A stretch of DNA of 64,000 nucleotides from Fibrobacter sp. Its GTDB lineage: Bacteria > Fibrobacterota > Fibrobacteria > Fibrobacterales > Fibrobacteraceae. Numbering within the stretch: the stretch's first letter is position 1; every line of letters starts with the position of its first letter. The translations under genes were made by a program, and so were the position numbers. The notes under the pieces were generated by a model. The model was not told the origin of the DNA. It saw only the letters and a program-made list of their open reading frames with translations, and searched no databases. The stretch covers positions 1-64,000 of the forward strand of contig JAFZOV010000038.1 of assembly GCA_017550445.1 (NCBI GenBank), given 5' to 3'. Of the stretch, positions 59,117 through 64,000 are shown in pieces.

Positions 59117-59569
59117 ATGCCCGATACAGTCGAATGGCCGTTTCCCGTTGTATTCCACTTTTCTGTAAAAGTGGGCAATTCAGAGATCGCTTTTAGCGAA
59201 GTTTCTGGCTTGGAAACCTCTTTTGAAACAAAGGAGGTTATCAGCGGGGGCGACAATTCGACTGTTTACAATTTACCCACAAAGGTAAAGTTTGCCGATT
59301 TAGTCCTAAAGCGGGCTGTGCTTACCCAAAGCGACCCATTTTTTAGATGGTGTATCAGCAGCATGAATTCCATGACGAACGCATTCAAGGTAACACCACA
59401 GACTATCGAAGTAAGCTTACTGAACGAAAAAAACGAACCCGTGACAACTTGGATTTTTGACGGAGCGTATCCCGTCAAATGGTCATACAGTGCGCTAAAC
59501 GCCATGAAAGGCGAAGTCATGATAGAAACCTTATCGCTGAAATACTGGAACGTCAAAAGGACTCTTTGA
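59117..59569 (+). CDS. Second tube-type protein (Pvc5-like, tube initiator)
   Basis: The 150-residue protein is a paralogue of the first tube: VVFHFSVKVGNSEIAFSEVS, VYNLPTKVKFADLVLKRAVL and WIFDGAYPVKWSYSALNAMK share the gp19 pattern. In PVC a second tube protein sits next to the baseplate. It starts 9 nt after the first tube's stop and is more AT-rich. Confidence 0.88.
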   Translation: MPDTVEWPFPVVFHFSVKVGNSEIAFSEVSGLETSFETKEVISGGDNSTVYNLPTKVKFADLVLKRAVLTQSDPFFRWCISSMNSMTNAFKVTPQTIEVSLLNEKNEPVTTWIFDGAYPVKWSYSALNAMKGEVMIETLSLKYWNVKRTL

Positions 59570-59570
59570 C

Positions 59571-59720
59571 ATGTCACTAGAAATCAAGAACCTTTGCATC
59601 AACGTAAAAATCGAACCTGACGAAACCAGCCATGAATCGGCAGAGTCCGTCAAAGAAAGCGTCTTGAGAGAATGCAAGCGCTTAATCGAAGATTCCGTAT
59701 GCCATAATCAGGAAAGGTAG
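59571..59720 (+). CDS. Small DUF5908-like eCIS protein (Pvc6 position)
   Basis: A 49-residue frame begins MSLEIKNLCINVKIEPDETS and ends CHNQER, the I-[EK]-[IL]-K-x-L start seen in DUF5908 proteins, which occupy this position between tubes and LysM protein. In PVC the equivalent is Pvc6. It starts 2 nt after the tube stop; the next gene begins within its 3' end. It is short, so evidence is mostly position. Confidence 0.7.
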   Translation: MSLEIKNLCINVKIEPDETSHESAESVKESVLRECKRLIEDSVCHNQER

Positions 59721-59722
59721 TG

Positions 59723-60397
59723 ATGGACGGCCTAAACAAAATGACCTTTAAAGCGTTTCGCGAACACGATGGAAAACTGTCGCCCATTAGCGACAGAGAG
59801 CCTTTTACGGTCATGCTTAATCCAAATGATTTAAGCATTTCATCAGCAATCCACTACATTTCCAAAGAAAAAGGAAATTTCACAAATTTCAACCAATACG
59901 AAGCCACCGCAATTTCAATTCCAAAGCTACTTTTTGATACAACTGGAGCCATTCCCAAAACAGAATGGCCCAAAGGCTGTTCAACCATAAAGCAGATGAT
60001 TGACAAGCTAAAAAAAGTCGTTTACGACTTTCACGACGATTCACACCAACCACCAGTCGTAAAAGTATTCTGGGGAGACAACACTTACACAGTCCGTATA
60101 CACAAATTTGATATCAGGTACACCTTGTTCAACATGAAGGGAGCCCCCGTTCGTGCAGAAGTCACCCTTGGAACAAAAACTTTCTATCAAGAAAGTTCAA
60201 AAAATTCATCAAAAAAAAAATCTCCCGACTTGACACACCTTGTAGAAGTCAAGGCAGGGGACACGTTGCCGCTGATGTGCGAACGCGTTTACAACGATCC
60301 TTCGTATTATCTCCAGGTTGCAAAAATCAACGGGCTCACGAATTTCAGGCAACTTAAACCGGGAACCATGTTGGAATTTCCGCCTATCAGGGATTAA
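59723..60397 (+). CDS. LysM-containing tube/baseplate adaptor (Pvc7-like)
   Basis: ATG 59723 has AAAGG 5 nt upstream; GTG 59720 is the alternative. The 224-residue protein opens with MTFKAFREHDGKLSPI, the CIS-tube N-terminal domain (FTVMLNPNDLSISSAIHYIS), and ends with a LysM (VEVKAGDTLPLMCERVYNDP, PGTMLEFPPIRD). Pvc7-like proteins link the inner tube to the baseplate. It is followed 2 nt on by the VgrG-like gene. Confidence 0.88.
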   Translation: MDGLNKMTFKAFREHDGKLSPISDREPFTVMLNPNDLSISSAIHYISKEKGNFTNFNQYEATAISIPKLLFDTTGAIPKTEWPKGCSTIKQMIDKLKKVVYDFHDDSHQPPVVKVFWGDNTYTVRIHKFDIRYTLFNMKGAPVRAEVTLGTKTFYQESSKNSSKKKSPDLTHLVEVKAGDTLPLMCERVYNDPSYYLQVAKINGLTNFRQLKPGTMLEFPPIRD

Positions 60398-60399
60398 CC

Positions 60400-62181
60400 A
60401 TGCCAGAATCACCCCTAAAAAATACTGGTGGCGTTGTTGAATGCGTACTTTTTTGCAAAGGCAAGGCGTTGGCGTCAACCGCGCAGATTATCTCCGCCGA
60501 CGTAGATTACCGCATCAACAGTATCCCAAAAGCGACTATCACGATTGCCGATGGCGACATGCCTACAGGCAAATTCGAGCTATGTGAAGGAGACCAGCTA
60601 AAACCCGGCACTGAGGTGGAAATCAAGGCTGGTTATTCCACAGACCTCGATTCCGTCTTTAAAGGCGTAATCACTCGCCTTGGAATTTCTGTCTTAAAAG
60701 ATGGAACCAGTTGCACAAAAATTGAGTGCCGCCACAAAGCCATTGCTCTCACGGAATCACGACACAACGCGAATTATCAAGACAAAAGCGATGACGATAT
60801 CATCGGAGCTTTAGCCTCGAAATACGGAATCAATTCTTCTATAGGGGGTGGCCCCCATAAAGAACTGATGCAATACTATTGCACCGACTGGGATTTTATC
60901 ATGACACGCGCCGAAGCAAACGCATGTTGGCTTTTGGCTGATCAAGATGGAATGTCGATAGAACCCATCAGTTCCAAGGGCAACTCGGAACTTTCACTTA
61001 CTTGGGGAACTGATATCATCGAATTCAACGCCTCCGTCAATTCGGAACATCAAGTAAAAAATGTTGAAGCACGAGCTTGGGATGTGACGAAGCAAGAAAT
61101 TATATCAAGTAAACAAGGCGCACAGTCTGTTCAAACTCAAGGTAACCTGAGTTCAGACGATCTTGCTAAGGCACTTTCAATCCCAAACCAGATACTGCAA
61201 ATAAATTCTCAAGTCGATAAAGGAATTTTAGACACCTGGGCAAAAGCCGAACAAATGAAAAACGAACTTTCACGCATTAGCGGGCATGCCACATGCATCG
61301 GCAATTTGAAGGCTCATTTGGGCAAAATGATGAAACTGGATTACTTGGGAGCGCGATTTAACGGGAACGCCCTCATATCGGGAATCCACCACCACATGGA
61401 AATCGGCTCCTGGACAACGACACTTTCTTTCGGGATGAAAAAAGAATGGTTTGTCGAAAAGTTCAACACCATGGCCCCGGTCGCATCGGGCTACAACTGC
61501 GGAATCACAGGACTTTTGACAGGCATCGTATTGCAAATACACGATGATCCTGATAATTTAAACCGCGTCAAGGTCAAAATTCCGGTAATGCAAAACGAAC
61601 AAGAAGGCGTATGGGCTCGCCTTGGCACCCCCTACGCATCTAACGGCGTTGGCGGACTATTTTTCCCAGAAGTCAACGATGAAGTCATCCTTGGATTTTT
61701 CAACGGAGACCCTTCTAGCCCTGTAATTCTCGGAAGTCTCTATAGTTCTCAGCGACAGGTTCCACAAAAATTAGAGCAAAAGAACAACACCAAACAGTTG
61801 CTTACCCGCGAAAAAATGAGCGTCACCTTCGACGAAGAAAAGAAATCGATTACCGTCACAACCCCTGGAAACAGAAAAATCGTCATGGACGACGACGGCA
61901 AAAAAATTACGTTCGAAGACCCCAGTGGAAACAAAGTCGAGATGTCCGATAGCGGAATCAAGCTTGAAGCGACAAAGGACATTGTCGTAAACACTAAAGG
62001 AAAATTCAATGTCGACGCCAAAGGCGGCATCATGTTTAAATCTGCCGCCGATTTAAAGGCGGAAGGGTTGAATGTTGAATTTAAGGCGAAAGTCGGCCTG
62101 AAAGCGCAAGGTACTGCAACAGCAGAAATTTCAGCCTCGGGACAGACAACGGTCAAAGGCGCTATGGTCATGATTAACTAA
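60400..62181 (+). CDS. VgrG-like spike protein (Pvc8-like)
   Basis: The 593-residue protein is like phage gp27/gp5: gpD-like part (ISADVDYRINSIPKATITIA, FKGVITRLGISVLKDG), OB-fold (GLLTGIVLQIHDDPDNLNRV, KVKIPVMQNEQEGVWARLGT) and a C-terminal triple-stranded beta-helix (TTPGNRKIVMDDDGKKITFE, EMSDSGIKLEATKDIVVNT). It forms the trimeric spike under the tube. Its tail repeats every ~10 residues. No effector domain is fused, so cargo is likely loaded elsewhere. Confidence 0.93.
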   Translation: MPESPLKNTGGVVECVLFCKGKALASTAQIISADVDYRINSIPKATITIADGDMPTGKFELCEGDQLKPGTEVEIKAGYSTDLDSVFKGVITRLGISVLKDGTSCTKIECRHKAIALTESRHNANYQDKSDDDIIGALASKYGINSSIGGGPHKELMQYYCTDWDFIMTRAEANACWLLADQDGMSIEPISSKGNSELSLTWGTDIIEFNASVNSEHQVKNVEARAWDVTKQEIISSKQGAQSVQTQGNLSSDDLAKALSIPNQILQINSQVDKGILDTWAKAEQMKNELSRISGHATCIGNLKAHLGKMMKLDYLGARFNGNALISGIHHHMEIGSWTTTLSFGMKKEWFVEKFNTMAPVASGYNCGITGLLTGIVLQIHDDPDNLNRVKVKIPVMQNEQEGVWARLGTPYASNGVGGLFFPEVNDEVILGFFNGDPSSPVILGSLYSSQRQVPQKLEQKNNTKQLLTREKMSVTFDEEKKSITVTTPGNRKIVMDDDGKKITFEDPSGNKVEMSDSGIKLEATKDIVVNTKGKFNVDAKGGIMFKSAADLKAEGLNVEFKAKVGLKAQGTATAEISASGQTTVKGAMVMIN

Positions 62182-62190
62182 GGAACGCAA

Positions 62191-62490
62191 ATGCCTCCAG
62201 CAGCAAGAATTACAGATATGCATACATGCCCCATGCAAACACCTGGAACGCCCCCCGTTCCCCATGTAGGTGGACCGGTTGTCGGTCCTGGTGTCCCTAC
62301 GGTCCTGATCGGGGGCATGCCCGCAGCTGTCATGGGTGACAACTGCGTATGCGTGGGGCCACCCGATACGATCATCAAAGGTTCTGCAACGGTCATGATC
62401 AATAAAAAGCCGGCCGCACGCATGGGCGATTCTACCGCGCACGGCGGCACAATCGCCCTGGGATGCCCCACGGTGCAAATAGGAGGCTAA
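62191..62490 (+). CDS. PAAR-domain spike tip (Pvc10-like)
   Basis: The 99-residue protein begins PPAARITDMHTCPMQ and has GPVVGPGVPTVLIGGMPAAV and PAARMGDSTAHGGTIALGCP, two copies of the PAAR pattern with the metal-binding His/Cys (HTCP, AHGG, GC). It caps the spike as a sharp cone. The stop is directly followed by the gp25 gene's GTG start. Confidence 0.95.
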   Translation: MPPAARITDMHTCPMQTPGTPPVPHVGGPVVGPGVPTVLIGGMPAAVMGDNCVCVGPPDTIIKGSATVMINKKPAARMGDSTAHGGTIALGCPTVQIGG

Positions 62491-62895
62491 GTGAGCTCGC
62501 TGACGTTTCTTGGTCGCGGATGGAAATTTCCGCTAAAGTTCGAGAATGGAGCAATCGCCATGTCTGAAGCCGAAGAAGATGTTGACGAAAGTCTGCGCAT
62601 TTTACTCGGAACATACCCCGGCGAACGCCTAATGCGCCCCGACTATGGCTGCAGACTCCGCGATTATTGCTTTCGCAACTACGAAGAAAGCACTATCGTG
62701 CAACTCGACGAAGAAATAAGGAACGCCATCGACAATTTTGAACCAAGAGTTACCGTAGAAAACACCGACTATAAAATGGACGATGTGAACGACATATTGC
62801 AAATTATTGTCGACTATAAAGTCATCGCAACTAACAGCCGTCGCAATTTAGTATACCCCTTCTACATAAACGAAGGTACAGATATAAGCATCTAA
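62491..62895 (+). CDS. Baseplate wedge protein gp25/GPW-like (Pvc9-like)
   Basis: GTG 62491 has AGGAGG 4 nt upstream, inside the PAAR 3' end. The 134-residue protein has FPLKFENGAIAMSEAEEDVD, ESLRILLGTYPGERLMRPDY and DNFEPRVTVENTDY, with LLGTYPGERLM as the gp25 signature. It forms part of the baseplate wedge around the hub and starts sheath assembly. Confidence 0.92.
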   Translation: MSSLTFLGRGWKFPLKFENGAIAMSEAEEDVDESLRILLGTYPGERLMRPDYGCRLRDYCFRNYEESTIVQLDEEIRNAIDNFEPRVTVENTDYKMDDVNDILQIIVDYKVIATNSRRNLVYPFYINEGTDISI

Positions 62896-62904
62896 GGAAT
62901 TATT

Positions 62905-64000
62905 GTGGAAAATCGTATTTTTGTCAGCGAAGGTTTAAGCCAACAGGCTCGCAAATTCAAGGAACTTGCGAAGGCTTTTGTCGCTGTCAACAACATGACT
63001 CTGCAACAATTGCTCGAAGAAATTTGCAAATACGAAAAACAGCACGATTGCCCACTTGTCATCAACGAAAACGACATACCAAAGCTTGCAAAAGCAATCG
63101 AATCTGATTCCGACGGCAACACGGAACCTGCGGCAGCCCTCTATACCGTTTTTGCCAAACTTCTAAATCGAATTCAAGAACGATTAAATGACTTACCTAG
63201 CCAGCGAATTGATTTTTATTTTCGCACAATACTAGGAGAGCGCCCCAACAAGGCCCATGGCGACCACGCCCATGTCATTTTCCCCATCGAGCTGGAAGGT
63301 TTTAAGCACAAACTTCCAAAAGGAACAAGGTTCATCGCTGGAACAAATGAAGATGGCGAAATAATTGAATTTGAATCCGTAAACAACGCCGAATTAAATG
63401 ATATTCAGGTCGAAAAGATCTATACCCTCGCCGTTCCTGAAAAAGGCGTTTCTACTGTATCCGAACTTCCAGTCTATAAACCAAGCCAGGCAATCGAAAC
63501 CAAAGACATGGTTCCGTATCCATTATTTGGCATGACCCGCTCCGGAGACCGAGCCGCCAATTCAGAATTTGCCCGACTTGGACTCGCCATATCGTCTCGC
63601 CTACTATACTTGAACGATGGGGTCCGACAAATCAAGGTCAAGCTTGTATATGAAGCCGAAAGCGTCAAAGGGACTCTCTTAGAATGTGGTCAAGCACCCG
63701 AATTATTCCTTAAAGTGTTTGCAAACGCTTTCCGCATTTCACTTACCACAGCAGACGGCTGGTACGATGTTGACGGATACCAAGTGGAATCTCGCGTTTT
63801 AGATACGCATTGCGAAGAAAATTGCATCGGGCTAACCATGCAACTTTCAGACATGGCTCCAGCCATTGTCAATTGCGACCCAATCATACACGGTGCCGAA
63901 TACAATTTAAATGGTCCTGCGATGCGTATTATCGTCATGCCACACGCATCCTACAACCCTTGGGAAACCTTAAAGAATCTAAAGCTGCGCAAGGTATTAC
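62905..64000 (+). CDS. Baseplate J-like wedge protein (Pvc11-like), 3' end outside window
   Basis: GTG 62905 has AAGGA 6 nt upstream and the frame is open to the right edge (365 codons). Its start MENRIFVSEGLSQQARKFKE and the helical segment after it, followed by FYFRTILGERPNKAHGDHAH and the VIFPIELEGFKHKLPKGTRF strand, resemble the N-terminal part of large gpJ/gp47-like wedge proteins in Bacteroidota and related eCIS. Position after gp25 supports this. The gene family is assigned mostly from place; its C-terminal half is not seen. Confidence 0.7.
   Translation, partial: MENRIFVSEGLSQQARKFKELAKAFVAVNNMTLQQLLEEICKYEKQHDCPLVINENDIPKLAKAIESDSDGNTEPAAALYTVFAKLLNRIQERLNDLPSQRIDFYFRTILGERPNKAHGDHAHVIFPIELEGFKHKLPKGTRFIAGTNEDGEIIEFESVNNAELNDIQVEKIYTLAVPEKGVSTVSELPVYKPSQAIETKDMVPYPLFGMTRSGDRAANSEFARLGLAISSRLLYLNDGVRQIKVKLVYEAESVKGTLLECGQAPELFLKVFANAFRISLTTADGWYDVDGYQVESRVLDTHCEENCIGLTMQLSDMAPAIVNCDPIIHGAEYNLNGPAMRIIVMPHASYNPWETLKNLKLRKVL

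Noticed and set aside
55851..64000. Type VI secretion system or prophage tail
   Set aside because: DUF4255, LysM adaptor and DUF5908 proteins point to an eCIS; no TssJLM, ClpV, head, portal or terminase genes are in the part seen. The right flank is not visible, so this is not final.

Overview
The window looks like chromosome of a Gram-negative, polysaccharide-degrading bacterium of the Fibrobacter type. Several lipoproteins have a Cys-lipobox followed by poly-Ser linkers. There is a Cthe_2159-like secreted polysaccharide-binding protein, an OmpA protein with thrombospondin type-3 repeats, a TonB2/TtpC-style energy-transduction operon, Lgt, MltD-like and Wzi-like envelope proteins, and a tRNA without an encoded CCA. 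The taxon is inferred from these traits, not from a marker gene. Coding density is high and most genes are on the minus strand.

Layout. 1-8542 (minus): tetrapyrrole genes, namely a CobA-HemD fusion, a CbiX-like/precorrin-2 dehydrogenase fusion, hemB, hemL and a radical SAM protein that fits the siroheme-dependent (Ahb) route to heme, with two related small lipoproteins between them. 8579-15857 (minus): an MFS transporter, the operon DUF3450-TtpC-ExbB-ExbD-TonB-TPR, and an ankyrin lipoprotein. 16026-24262: outer-membrane proteins, an MltD-like lytic transglycosylase with an upstream 52-residue membrane protein, OmpA/TSP3, SlyD, a lipoprotein and an SDR epimerase. 24265-32006: a DnaA-type protein, TrhP, a Wzi-like barrel and the polysaccharide-binding lipoprotein. 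32053-36110: PilT beside a FimV-like acidic repeat protein, and a Trm112-like protein. 36193-45607: glycosyltransferases and a DUF2723 (TMEM260-like) integral membrane protein run into nusB-ribH-ribBA-ribE. 45696-55242: FabF, a nucleotidyltransferase-like protein, Orn, a transpeptidase, Lgt, TldE/PmbA, an orphan HigA-like antitoxin and an AlgJ/AlgX-like SGNH protein. 55309-55381: tRNA-Arg(CCU). 55851-64000 (plus): the first eleven genes of an extracellular contractile injection system (eCIS) of the Afp/PVC kind: cap (DUF4255), an unknown protein, one sheath, two tubes, DUF5908, LysM tube-adaptor, VgrG-like spike, PAAR tip, gp25 and a baseplate-J-like protein cut by the window end.

Two things stand out. 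The first is the eCIS. It has a single sheath gene and an unrecognised 244-residue protein between cap and sheath. Its ATPase, tape measure, fibres and cargo, if present, lie beyond the window. The second is a set of 7-bp-period repeat elements in at least six sequence families (GACGAGA, GTGAAAT, TAGTTAC, ATTTCGG, GAAGTAG and TAGGAAT types). Most complete copies share one architecture: a left heptad array and a right array in inverted orientation, in several copies with a short GC-rich hairpin inside an array. They lie between genes and also inside genes in frame. They encode part of the CbiX-MET8 and CobA-HemD proteins and two signal peptides, and they supply stop codons. Other dispersed repeats (peptides VIPAQAGIS, HVIASEATQSIP, RHCEESNDEAIHS) have entered coding sequence in the same way.
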